Shown one piece after another: positions 46,718-54,896 of a DNA stretch of 64,000 nucleotides. How positions within the stretch are numbered: position 1 is the first letter of the stretch; the number at the start of each line of letters is the position of its first letter. The position numbers were made by a program, and so were the translations under genes. The stretch is from Streptomyces lydicus (GTDB taxonomy: Bacteria; Actinomycetota; Actinomycetes; Streptomycetales; Streptomycetaceae), in contig NZ_JNZA01000024.1 in assembly GCF_000717345.1 (NCBI RefSeq), positions 1 to 64,000 of the forward strand, in the 5' to 3' direction. Below the pieces are notes generated by a model. That model did no database searches. It worked only from the letters and a program-made list of their open reading frames with translations, and was not told where the DNA came from.

Positions 46718-46885
46718 TCAGTTGTGACCGAAGCGCCGCTCGCGGTTCTTGCGGGCGAGGTCGCCGGGAGTGGCTCCGGTGGACCGCGTCTGGGCTTCCA
46801 TGGCCGACTTGTGGGCGTCCTGCTGGCCGCGCTCGGCCGCGGAAGCCTTCTGCTGACTTCGGTTCTGCTTCTTGTCCTTGGCCAT
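46718..46885 (-). CDS. Small basic hydrophilic protein
   Basis: A 55-residue ORF that begins MAKDKKQNRSQQKASAAERG and ends RKNRERRFGHN. It is rich in Lys, Arg, Gln and Ala and has no hydrophobic segment or cysteine. The ATG has a near-ideal AGGAGG seven bases upstream, and the gene sits neatly between a terminator and an intergenic region, so it is likely real. I recognise it only as a type of small hypothetical protein seen in streptomycetes; function unknown. The 260 bases upstream (46886-47146) hold no other gene. Confidence 0.75.
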   Translation of the reverse strand: MAKDKKQNRSQQKASAAERGQQDAHKSAMEAQTRSTGATPGDLARKNRERRFGHN

Positions 46886-47146
46886 GACCGTTGCCTCCTG
46901 AGGGGGAATCTGGGATCGGGGCCGGGACCAGACTTACACGCCGGACAGAAGCCTGCATTTCGGGCAATTACCCTGCGTAATACGGTCGATCACACGCTGT
47001 ACCCGGGATCCCCGCCGAATCCGCCACGCCGATGATCGAGTTCGGACAGATAACGCCCGTACGGTCGGGCAGACTCGAAGAGAACTCGTGCCACGGGCCG
47101 AGCCGGGGGGCGACCGGACTTCAGCACCTCAGGAAGAGGGTGGAAC

Positions 47147-48445
47147 GTGGATCGCTGTGTCGTCCTCGTGGACGCCGGGTATTTGCTCGGCGCCGCCGCG
47201 AGCCTGCTCGCCGGAGAGCCCGCACGTTCCCGGATCACGGTCGATCACGCCGCCCTCATCCAGGGACTGCGCCAGCGCGCCGAGGCGGACACCGAACGTC
47301 CGCTGCTGCGGATCTACTGGTTCGACGGCGCCCCGGACCGCGTCCCCCAGCCCGAGCACCGCCGGCTGCGGGTGATGCCCCGGGTCACCGTCCGGCTGGG
47401 CGCCCTGACCCGTAGCGACGGCCGCTGGGCGCAGAAGGGCGTGGACGCCGCGATGCACGCCGAGCTGACCGAGCTCGCCCGTAACCGCGCCTGTTCCGAC
47501 ATCGTCCTGGTGACCGGCGACGGTGATCTGCTGCCGGGCCTGATGTCGGCGAAGGAGCACGGCGTCGCCGTCCACCTGTGGGCCGTCCAGGCCGCGGACG
47601 GCGACTACAACCAGTCCGAGGACCTGGTCGCCGAGGCCGATGAGCGCCGGGTGCTCGACCGCAGCTGGATCACCCGTGCGGTGCGCGCCAAGGAGCTCGG
47701 CGGGCCCTGCGCCTCGCCGCCCGCGCCCCGCCCCGAGATCGCCGCGATCCTCTCCGCGCCGCTGCCCGAGTCCGCGGTGGCGGCGGCCGCGGCGGCAGCG
47801 GCCTCCTCCGGCGGCCCGGAGTCCGGCGTCCGCGGCCACGAGGGCAACGGCGCGGTCAACGGGTCCGGGCACGGCACGGCCGCCGACGGTGTCCGGGCGG
47901 CCGGCGCCGAGCCGGGCTCCACCGCCGGGAAGGGCGTTCCCACCCCCAAGGACCTCGCCGGACTCGGCCGGGACCGCGCCGCCGGCCAGGGCGCGGCCGG
48001 CAACGGCACCCAGTCCCCGGCCGGCGCCACCCTGCGCTGGTCCTCCGACAAGGGCTGGGTCGAGCGCGGCGGCCCGCTGGGGGAGCCCGCCGAGACCGCC
48101 GGCCTGCCCACCCTCGCCCAGCTCACCAGCGCCGAGCAGCGCTGGGCCGACCGCGAGGAGGACATCACCGCGGTCGGCGGCGACCCCTTCGAGGTCGGCC
48201 AGGTCTTCGCCCGCCGCTGGACCGAGCGGCTCTCCGACACGGTCCACCTCCAGCAGCTGTCCACCGAGTACCCGCGCATCCCGCACCGCATCGACGGCGA
48301 ACTGCTGCGCTACGCCGCCCGGTTCGGGCTGCTCGCCCACAAGGACGACCAGATCGACGAGCACGACCGCTACGCGATCCGGGCCGGGTTCTGGCGCGAG
48401 GTCGATCTGCGGACGGCCGCCGAGCACGCCCCGGCCGGCGACTGA
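47147..48445 (+). CDS. NYN-domain (PIN-like) protein
   Basis: A 432-residue protein. Residues about 1-180 form a NYN domain of the LabA/DUF88 kind, a PIN-like fold that usually makes Mg2+-dependent ribonucleases. Acidic residues are at the expected places: VVLVDAGYLL (Asp9), KGVDAAMHAEL and IVLVTGDGDLLPG. A Gly/Ala-rich linker (about 205-300) leads to a conserved C-terminal alpha-helical module (EQRWADREEDI to FWREVDLRTA) that could be winged-helix. GTG start with AGGAAGAGGGTGG upstream. RNA target unknown. Confidence 0.82.
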   Translation: MDRCVVLVDAGYLLGAAASLLAGEPARSRITVDHAALIQGLRQRAEADTERPLLRIYWFDGAPDRVPQPEHRRLRVMPRVTVRLGALTRSDGRWAQKGVDAAMHAELTELARNRACSDIVLVTGDGDLLPGLMSAKEHGVAVHLWAVQAADGDYNQSEDLVAEADERRVLDRSWITRAVRAKELGGPCASPPAPRPEIAAILSAPLPESAVAAAAAAAASSGGPESGVRGHEGNGAVNGSGHGTAADGVRAAGAEPGSTAGKGVPTPKDLAGLGRDRAAGQGAAGNGTQSPAGATLRWSSDKGWVERGGPLGEPAETAGLPTLAQLTSAEQRWADREEDITAVGGDPFEVGQVFARRWTERLSDTVHLQQLSTEYPRIPHRIDGELLRYAARFGLLAHKDDQIDEHDRYAIRAGFWREVDLRTAAEHAPAGD

Positions 48446-48529
48446 CCTGCGCCCGCCGCCCCGATCCCGGCTCGCCCCCGGGTGCCCCGCGGGCCGGGGA
48501 CGGCCCGGGGACGCGTACCCTCGTAGCTC

Positions 48530-49540
48530 GTGAGGACGGGCGCAACACAGGCGGAGCGCGGCGGGCCGGTGTGCGCCGTGCGGGACCTGGTCAAGACGTA
48601 CCCCGCGATGCGCGGGCGCCGCGGTGCGGCACAGGCGCCCGCCGTACGGGCCAACGACGGCATCACCCTGGACGTACGCCGCGGCGAGATCTTCGGGCTG
48701 CTCGGCCCCAACGGCGCCGGCAAGTCCACCCTGGTCCGCCAGCTGACCGGGCTGCTGCGCCCGGACTCCGGCAGCATCGCCGTACTGGGCCACGACCTGG
48801 TGCGCCACCCGGAGCGGGCCGCCCGGCTGCTCGGCTACCTGGGGCAGGAGTCCACCGCCCTGGACGAGATGACGGTCGCCCTCGCCGTGGAGACCACCGG
48901 CCGGCTGCGCGGCCTGGCCACCCGTGCGGCGCGCGCCGAGCGGGACGCGGTGGTCGAGGAACTGGGCCTCACGGACCTCGCGGGCCGGGCGCTGAAGAAG
49001 CTGTCCGGCGGGCAGCGGCGGCTGGCCTGCGTCGCCACCGCGCTGATCGGTGAGCGTCCGCTGCTGGTGCTGGACGAGCCCACCACCGGCATGGACCCGG
49101 TCGCGCGGCGCGCCGTGTGGGCCGCGGTGGACCGGCGCCGGGCGGAGCGCGGTGCGACGGTGGTGCTGGTGACCCACAACGTGCTGGAGGCCGAGAGCGT
49201 GCTCGACCGGGTCGCGGTGATCGACCGCGGCCGGGTGATCGCCTGCGACACGCCCGGCGGACTGAAGGACAGGGTGAGCGACGAGGTCCGGCTGGAGCTG
49301 GTCTGGCGCGACCGCCCGCCGCTGGACGTCCCCGAGGTGGCCGCCCTGGAACCGGCCGCCCGTGTCTCCGGCCGCCGCTGGACCCTGCGTCTGCCCGCCG
49401 ACCGGGCGCGCGCCGCCGTCGCCGCGGTCACCGGGGGCCCCGCCTTCGCGGCCCTCGACGACTTCACCCTGGCCACGCCGAGCCTGGAGGACGTCTACCT
49501 GGCGCTGGGCGGCCGGGGCGAGGGACTGGTGAAGGCGTGA
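48530..49540 (+). CDS. ABC transporter ATP-binding protein
   Basis: A 336-residue ABC ATPase of the DrrA/CcmA-like drug and lipid exporter group. Walker A is LLGPNGAGKSTLVRQL, the signature is LSGGQRRLACVA, Walker B is LLVLDEPTTGMDPVARR, and the switch His is in VTHNVLEAE. The C-terminal part (about 235-336) is the short regulatory extension usual in this group. A -10-like TACCCT ends eight bases before the GTG, so the transcript may be leaderless. The permease follows 86 bases later. Substrate unknown. Confidence 0.9.
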   Translation: MRTGATQAERGGPVCAVRDLVKTYPAMRGRRGAAQAPAVRANDGITLDVRRGEIFGLLGPNGAGKSTLVRQLTGLLRPDSGSIAVLGHDLVRHPERAARLLGYLGQESTALDEMTVALAVETTGRLRGLATRAARAERDAVVEELGLTDLAGRALKKLSGGQRRLACVATALIGERPLLVLDEPTTGMDPVARRAVWAAVDRRRAERGATVVLVTHNVLEAESVLDRVAVIDRGRVIACDTPGGLKDRVSDEVRLELVWRDRPPLDVPEVAALEPAARVSGRRWTLRLPADRARAAVAAVTGGPAFAALDDFTLATPSLEDVYLALGGRGEGLVKA

Positions 49541-49625
49541 GCGGGTGCGGCGGCCGGCTGAACGCGGGTGGGGGCCGGGGACGTATCGCACATCGGGGAC
49601 GGAAAGAGGAAGGCCGGGTGGCAGC

Positions 49626-50450
49626 GTGAGTGTCGTTTCCGCGCAGGCGGTGGCCGGGGCGTCCCCGGGCGCCGAGATGTGGCCCGAGGACGGGGCCGCC
49701 CCGCTGGCACCGCGCGCCCGCTTCGGCCCGGCGCTCGGCGCCGTCTACCGCGCCCAGCTCTCCCGGGCCCGGGTCGCCCGGATCCCGCTGCTGTTCGTCG
49801 CCACCTTCCAGTCCATCGGGATCATGGTCCTGCTGCGCGGGGTCGTGGACGGCGGTGACCCGGCGCGGTCCGTGGTCTCCGGCTCCAGCGTCCTGGTCGT
49901 CGCCTTCGTGGCGCTCAACCTGCTCGCCCAGTACTTCGGCCAGCTGCGGGCCGGCGGCGGACTCGACCACTACGCGACGCTGCCCGTGCCGCCGGCCGCG
50001 GTGGTGCTCGGCGCGGCCGGCGCGTACGCCTCCTTCACCGTGCCCGGGACGATCGTCACCGCCGTCACCGGCTGTGTGCTCTTCCAGCTGCCGATGGCCA
50101 ACCTCTGGGTGCTGGCCGCCGTCCTCCCGCTCGCCGGGGCCGCGCTGGCCGGCCTGGGCGCGGCCCTCGGGCTGCTCGCCCCGCGCCCCGAACTCGCCAC
50201 GCTCTGCGGCCAGTTGGGCATGTCGGCGGCACTGCTGCTGGGCGTGCTGCCGGCCGGGCGGATGCCCGAGGTGGTGGGCTGGGCGCGCGATCTGCTGCCG
50301 TCGACCTACGGCGTGGAGGCGCTGGCCCGTAGCTTCGACCCGCACCCGGACTGGGCCGCGGTCGCCGCCGACCTGGGCGTCTGCGCGGCCGTCGGCGTGC
50401 TCTCGCTGGCCGTCGCGACCTGGGCCTACCGGCGGGCGGCGGCCCGATGA
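49626..50450 (+). CDS. ABC-2 type permease
   Basis: A 274-residue membrane protein with six predicted helices after a cytoplasmic N-terminus of about 45 residues, the design of ABC-2 exporter permeases. The conserved polar stretch LDHYATLPVPPAAVVLG lies between helices two and three, and WARDLLPSTYGVEAL between the last helices. It partners the ATPase encoded just upstream. The GTG at 49626 is chosen near a GGCCGGGTGG stretch; an in-frame upstream start exists. The stop overlaps the next gene (ATGA). Confidence 0.85.
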   Translation: MSVVSAQAVAGASPGAEMWPEDGAAPLAPRARFGPALGAVYRAQLSRARVARIPLLFVATFQSIGIMVLLRGVVDGGDPARSVVSGSSVLVVAFVALNLLAQYFGQLRAGGGLDHYATLPVPPAAVVLGAAGAYASFTVPGTIVTAVTGCVLFQLPMANLWVLAAVLPLAGAALAGLGAALGLLAPRPELATLCGQLGMSAALLLGVLPAGRMPEVVGWARDLLPSTYGVEALARSFDPHPDWAAVAADLGVCAAVGVLSLAVATWAYRRAAAR

Positions 50451-51220
50451 GCGCCGCCGCCACCCCGAACGGGCGTCCTGCTTCCGGTCCCCCCGGTTCC
50501 ACCTGGCACGATGACGGGGTGACCGCACCGCTGACGCCCCCCGACAACCAACCGCCCGAAGAGCCGCAGCACCCCGAGGCCGCGCCCGCGGGCCACGGCA
50601 GCGCCGCCGAGCACGGCGGTCTGCTCGGCCCCGACCCGGGCCGGGAGCTGCGCGAGGCCGCGCTGATCGCGCTCGGGGTCGCGGTGAGCGGCGTCCTGCT
50701 GGGTGTGGTGTGGAACTGGCTCGCCCCGCACGTCCCGCTGATCGCGGACACCCGCAACGTCTACCTCAAGAACACCGAGGGCGAGGAGGCCATCGGTGCC
50801 GACGGCACCTTCGTCCTGCTGTCGCTGGCCTTCGGTGTCGTCACCACGGCGGCGGTCTTCCTCTTCCGTCGGCGCGGCGGGATCCCGCTGGTCGCGGCAC
50901 TGGTCCTGGGCGGGCTGCTCGGCGCGGCACTGGGCTGGCTGACCGGCATGTGGCTGGGCCCCACCGCGGACGTGGTCGCGCACGCCAAGCAGGCCGGCCC
51001 CGGCGTGACCTTCGACGGTCCGCTGCGCCTTCAGGCCAAGGGGGCGCTGCTGGCCTGGCCGATCGCCGCGATGCTGACGCAGCTGGCGCTGACCGGGCTG
51101 TTCGGCCCGCGTGACCCGGAACCGGAGCTCCCGGACTGGTCCGGCCACCACGACGGCCCGCCCGGCGCCGAAGCGCGCCCCCACGGCCCCCACGGGCAGG
51201 AACCGCCGCCCGCGGGCTGA
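50447..51220 (+). CDS. DUF2567-like membrane protein
   Basis: A 257-residue protein with four transmembrane helices (about 70-92, 125-140, 150-172, 210-228) and a hydrophilic loop between the first two (LIADTRNVYLKNTEGEEAIGADGTF). The pattern resembles the actinobacterial DUF2567 family; function unknown. N- and C-terminal tails are Pro/Gly/His-rich. The ATG overlaps the permease stop, which implies coupling; a GTG at 50519 follows a -10-like CACGAT by six bases and would give a 233-residue protein from a leaderless transcript. Confidence 0.75.
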   Translation: MSAAATPNGRPASGPPGSTWHDDGVTAPLTPPDNQPPEEPQHPEAAPAGHGSAAEHGGLLGPDPGRELREAALIALGVAVSGVLLGVVWNWLAPHVPLIADTRNVYLKNTEGEEAIGADGTFVLLSLAFGVVTTAAVFLFRRRGGIPLVAALVLGGLLGAALGWLTGMWLGPTADVVAHAKQAGPGVTFDGPLRLQAKGALLAWPIAAMLTQLALTGLFGPRDPEPELPDWSGHHDGPPGAEARPHGPHGQEPPPAG

Positions 51221-51304
51221 GCCACGCCCCGCCCCGGCTGACCGGGGCACCCCGGGGCGGCCGCCACACCGGGCCGCCCCGTCGCGGCCGCGCGCGAGGG
51301 CCCC

Positions 51305-51799
51305 TCAGGCCCGGGCGATGGGCGCCAGCCGCGCCCCCGTCAGCGCCACCAGGTCCGCCGGCGACAGCTCGACCTCCAGCCCGCGCCGCCCCGCCGAGAC
51401 GCACACCGTCGGCCGGCCCTCGGCCGAGGCGTCCACGACCGTCGGCAGCCGCTTGCGCTGCCCGAGCGGCGAGATCCCACCGCGGACGTAGCCCGTACTG
51501 CGCTCGGCCGCCGCCGGATCGGCCATCGCGGCGCGCTTGCCGCCCACCGCGGCCGCCAGCGCCTTGAGGTCCAGAGACCCGGACACCGGCACCACCGCGA
51601 CCGTCAGGGTCCCGTCGACCTCGGCCAGCAGGGTCTTGAAGACCTGGTCGGGCGAGACACCGAGCGCCTCGGCGGCCTCCTCGCCGTACGAGGCGGCGGC
51701 CGGGTCGTGCTCGTAGGAGTGGGTGGTGAAGCGGACGCCCGCCTCGGTGAGGGCGACCGTCGCGGGGGTGCCGACGGACTTCCTGGACTTCTTCGCCAA
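51305..51799 (-). CDS. ybaK: Cys-tRNA(Pro) deacylase YbaK
   Basis: A 164-residue YbaK/EbsC-family trans-editing protein that hydrolyses cysteine from mischarged tRNA-Pro. Conserved elements are TPATVALTEAGV, EEAAEALGVSPDQVFKTLL (catalytic Lys in FKT), VPVSGSLDLKALAAAVGGKRAAMADP and GYVRGGISPLGQRK. The start codon is TTG with GAGG ten bases upstream; no ATG or GTG in frame would keep the domain. It lies 29 bases after the LON-domain gene and is likely co-transcribed with it. Confidence 0.92.
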   Translation of the reverse strand: MAKKSRKSVGTPATVALTEAGVRFTTHSYEHDPAAASYGEEAAEALGVSPDQVFKTLLAEVDGTLTVAVVPVSGSLDLKALAAAVGGKRAAMADPAAAERSTGYVRGGISPLGQRKRLPTVVDASAEGRPTVCVSAGRRGLEVELSPADLVALTGARLAPIARA

Positions 51800-51828
51800 C
51801 GTCTTCGTGCCTCGCGTCAGGGGGCTGA

Positions 51829-52575
51829 TCAGTTCGGGCTGGTCGGCTGCCGGGTCAGGTCCACGGCCGGCAGCGACGGGAGCTTACCGAGGAGGGCCGA
51901 CTCGTGGCGAAGGAGTTTCAGCTCCTGCGCGAGGCGGGCCGCGGTGTCCGGCGCCTCCAGCAGCCGCTGCTTGGCGGGCACGTCCAGCACGGCCGCCGCA
52001 GCGACGAGGTACGACAGCACCGACGGGTCGGCCGGCAGGTCCTGCCCGCTCGACAGCGTCCGCTCGTTCGCCCAGGCCAGCCGCTTCTGATACGTACGGA
52101 ACGCGCGCACCACACCCGAGGCCAGCGCGCCCGCGCCCGCCCCCGGCTCCTCTTCCAGCTCCTCCAGCTCGGCCATCAGATACGGGCCGGAGGCGTCCAC
52201 CGACAGCAGCCGGAAGCGGGTGGTGCCGGTCGCCAGCACCTCGTAGCCGGTGTCCTCGGCGGAGGACTTCTCCCTGATGGTGGCCGCGTCCGCGATGCAG
52301 CCGACGGCGTGGAACGCCTTCACCGGGTCGTCGCCGAAGCCCGCGGCGGGCCCCTGGGCGGTCGGCGCGGTGGCGTCCGGCATGCCCTGCGCGGTGGGCG
52401 CGACCTCCCGGCCGTCGCGGATGGCGACCACGGCGAACCGGTGGTCGTCGTCGGACGCCGCGCTCAGATCGCGCATCATCGCCCGGTACCGCGCCTCGAA
52501 GACGTTCAGCGGGAGCACGAGTCCCGGGAACAGCACCGAGTTCAGCGGGAAGAGGGGGAGGCGCAGGGAGGTCAC
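51829..52575 (-). CDS. LON substrate-binding domain protein
   Basis: A 248-residue protein made of the N-terminal LON (PUA-like) domain without ATPase or protease parts. The hallmark opening LRLPLFPLNSVLFPGLVLPLNVFEARYRAMM is present, followed by DTGYEVLATGTTRFRLLSVD. Such stand-alone LON proteins are common in actinobacteria; function unknown. A -10-like TAGGCT (52589-52584) lies eight bases before the GTG, so the transcript is probably leaderless, and no ribosome site is seen. Confidence 0.87.
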   Translation of the reverse strand: MTSLRLPLFPLNSVLFPGLVLPLNVFEARYRAMMRDLSAASDDDHRFAVVAIRDGREVAPTAQGMPDATAPTAQGPAAGFGDDPVKAFHAVGCIADAATIREKSSAEDTGYEVLATGTTRFRLLSVDASGPYLMAELEELEEEPGAGAGALASGVVRAFRTYQKRLAWANERTLSSGQDLPADPSVLSYLVAAAAVLDVPAKQRLLEAPDTAARLAQELKLLRHESALLGKLPSLPAVDLTRQPTSPN

Positions 52576-52607
52576 AGCCCGCAAGCCTAGACGCTGCGCT
52601 TGGCTGC

Positions 52608-53011
52608 TTCCCACGTGGTTGGGTTTCTCGCCGTGCTTGTTGCTCGCCGTTGCGCCTGCGGCGGGCTGGGTGGTCTGTGGGTGCGGTGACGGACCTCCGG
52701 GGCCTGTTCTGTGGACTGCTTCGCTTTACGCTCCGCTGCGCTCCGCCTTCGCTCCTTATCGAGCCCTTGGAAGCGAAGCCCACAGAACAGGCCCCTCCGG
52801 CCCGTCCCCTCCCGTTGGGGAGAAAGTTGAAGGCCGGTGGGGGCGGGCGTCTTACGGACGCTCGCCCCCACCGGCCTTTGTCTATCCACTCACGGGAGGG
52901 GCTGGACCGGAGGACGAAGTCTGGAGGGCCGGCACCGCACCCGACCACCCACGCCCGCCGCAGGCGTAACGGCGAGAAACCACCACGGCGCCGCAGACAA
53001 CAACGTGGGAA
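52608..53011. repeat. Nested inverted-repeat element
   Basis: A 404-base gene-free stretch that folds on itself at several levels. Its ends are inverted: TTCCCACGT (52608-52616) against ACGTGGGAA (53003-53011). Inside these, ctcgccgttgcgcctgcggc near 52650 is matched by an inverted copy near 52960 with small changes, and a perfect 16-bp pair GGGGCCTGTTCTGTGG (52699-52714) and 52780-52795 encloses a stretch rich in gcttcgct-like repeats. A 22-bp hairpin follows at 52830-52878. The right end abuts the TAG of the next gene. It may be a MITE-like element or stacked intergenic repeats; no transposase gene is present. Confidence 0.65.
52830..52878. terminator. 22-bp hairpin within the repeat element
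   Basis: Arms of 22 bases, AAGGCCGGTGGGGGCG start at 52830 and complement ending 52878, one G:U-type mismatch, loop TTACG. Followed by TTTGTC. It would end transcripts arriving from the membrane protein gene on the - strand. Confidence 0.7.
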
Positions 53012-54613
53012 CTACTGCCGCCGCAACAGGCGAGAGGCGCCCGCCGCCACCGTCGTGGCCAGTACCCAGCCCGCCATGATGAGGATGGCCGCCACCCATT
53101 GCGCGGTGCCGCCCGGTTTCCAGGCGGTGTCCTGGTTGAGGTCGATGACCGGCAGCAGCAGGTCCAGGGAGTAGAGGTACGGGTTCCACGGGGGTGCCTC
53201 GCCCACTTTGAGGGGTGGGGGTGGGGACGTGGAGAAGTAGAGCGTGCCGATGGCCCAGAGGATCGCCATCCACACCGCGGCCCGTCCGGGGCGGTAGCCG
53301 TACGCCACCGTCCAGTCCTGGAGGAAGCCCCACGCCTTCGCCGCGAGCGGCAGGGTCTCGCGGCGGCGCCGCTGCTTGGCCAGCAGCACCTCGCGGGCGT
53401 CGGAGTCCTCACCGCTGGCGCGCAGCGAGGTGGCCAGCATCTCGTAGGGCTCGGGCGCGTACTCGGGGGTCGCCGCGGCCACCCACTGGAGCCGCTGCGC
53501 GAGCGGGAAGTGACCGCGCGGGATGAGCGTCTCGTACGCGAAGCCGGCCATCCACAGCCCGCCGAGCCCCGGCCAGCTGGCCGACTTGTCGACGAGGTTG
53601 ACGACCCGGGCGCCGGAGAGGATCACCCGGCCGCGCTGCGGCCGCTCGCCGAGGAAGCGCAGCTCGGGCGTCTGTATCCGGCGCAGCGACAGCTCCTGGT
53701 CGGACTCCATCACGAAGCGGGCGTGCTCCAGGTCGACGGCGTCGCCGAACCGCCCGTCGTCCAGCCGCATCCCGCCCTCGCACTCGAAGCGCTGCATCCG
53801 GGTGCCGCGCGAGGGCGTGGTGGAGATGCCGTACGGGGGAGTGACGGTGCTGGAGAAGGGGGAGTTCGCCAGGCCCGCGGCGGTGAGGTAGAGGGTGCGC
53901 TCGACGGTCAGCTGCGGGGCGTTCAGCGCCCGGCGGCCGAAGGGGTTGCTCAGGTGGCTGCCGCGCAGGCTCAGCGACACCCCGACGGTGGCGCCGCGCA
54001 GCGACAGCTCGCCGTACGACTCCAGCATCTCGGCCTGGAGGTCCTGGGCGACGGTCAGTCCGTCCGCCATGATTGACCGGCCCTGCCGGTCCTTGTGCAC
54101 CACCGTCTGATTGAGCATCAGGTCGGTGCCGATGTGCGCGTCGGTGAGCCGGATGCCGGACTGCACCACGCAGCGCGGCAGATGGAGATCGCCCTCGGTG
54201 TGCAGGCGGGCCGCCTCCAGCCGCGGCAGCGCGCAGTTCACCATCCGCAGTGTGGTGAACCGGCTCTCCGGAAGCACCACCTCCGCCTCGAAGCGGCAGT
54301 CACGCAGTTCCACGAATGGCTTGATCGTGCCGCCCGCCACGTCCAGCGTGTCCGTGATGTACGCGCCGATCAGCTTGAGCGCCGACACCCGGCCCGGCTG
54401 CGCCGGCGGGCCGTCGAGCAGCAGCAGCGCCACCACCCGCGCCCGCACCCGCCGCTCGGGGCCCCACAGGTGCTGCCCGTGCGGATCGTCGCGGCCGGGG
54501 TCGCCGGTGTGCAGGTCGCAGGTGCTGCCGTTGCGGAATGCCTGCCACATGCTCCATTCCGCCGATGTCAGTCGCAGGTCGGCGGGCGCATCGCCGTCCC
54601 TGAGCTCCGTCAC
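53012..54613 (-). CDS. Repeat-rich membrane-associated protein
   Basis: A 533-residue protein. Residues about 75-340 form many short strand-turn repeats with regular hydrophobic spacing (FVELRDCRFEAEVVLPESRF, LRMVNCALPRLEAARLHTEG, LSLRGATVGVSLSLRGSHL), which suggests a right-handed beta-helix like pentapeptide-repeat or bactofilin-type solenoids. Near the C-terminus an R/K-rich helix (VLLAKQRRRRETLPL) precedes two transmembrane helices (AVWMAILWAIGTLYFST, WVAAILIMAGWVLATTVAAGA). Relatives are sometimes labelled oxidoreductase, for which I see no cofactor motif. GTG start with AAGGGGGACACA upstream. Function unknown. Confidence 0.75.
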   Translation of the reverse strand: MTELRDGDAPADLRLTSAEWSMWQAFRNGSTCDLHTGDPGRDDPHGQHLWGPERRVRARVVALLLLDGPPAQPGRVSALKLIGAYITDTLDVAGGTIKPFVELRDCRFEAEVVLPESRFTTLRMVNCALPRLEAARLHTEGDLHLPRCVVQSGIRLTDAHIGTDLMLNQTVVHKDRQGRSIMADGLTVAQDLQAEMLESYGELSLRGATVGVSLSLRGSHLSNPFGRRALNAPQLTVERTLYLTAAGLANSPFSSTVTPPYGISTTPSRGTRMQRFECEGGMRLDDGRFGDAVDLEHARFVMESDQELSLRRIQTPELRFLGERPQRGRVILSGARVVNLVDKSASWPGLGGLWMAGFAYETLIPRGHFPLAQRLQWVAAATPEYAPEPYEMLATSLRASGEDSDAREVLLAKQRRRRETLPLAAKAWGFLQDWTVAYGYRPGRAAVWMAILWAIGTLYFSTSPPPPLKVGEAPPWNPYLYSLDLLLPVIDLNQDTAWKPGGTAQWVAAILIMAGWVLATTVAAGASRLLRRQ

Positions 54614-54839
54614 TGTGTCCCCCTTGCCGTCCCTCGGTGAGCCGGGGCGCGTGTCGCAACCTGTTCGGACGCACTTCGCGCGTGGTCTGCGCGCGAGCCG
54701 CGCACGTCCCTCAGGTCTCCCCGTACGCCGCTACGTGGCCCTTGCCCGCCCCGTGACTGCTTGAACACGCGTGGTCAGGGCCAACTCCGGTCAACTTCGC
54801 GGGGTCCGGTGACGGGCTGTCCGTACCCTGCGTCGCTGT

Positions 54840-54856
54840 GTATCACTGAGTGATAC
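54840..54856. promoter_or_regulatory. Operator-like palindrome before hisD
   Basis: GTATCACTGAGTGATAC is a perfect 8-1-8 palindrome 40 bases before the hisD GTG and just upstream of the presumed promoter. It is AT-richer than its surroundings. The rest of the 283-base gap (54614-54896) shows no gene. A -10-like GACACT (54885-54890) lies six bases before the GTG. Confidence 0.65.
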
Positions 54857-54896
54857 GGCCGCTCGGCGCCGGGAGCGGGTCTGAGACACTGGGGGC

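Noticed and set aside
52837..53079. 80-codon + strand ORF across the inverted-repeat element
   Set aside because: It reads through hairpin arms into the antisense of the next gene and has no ribosome site.
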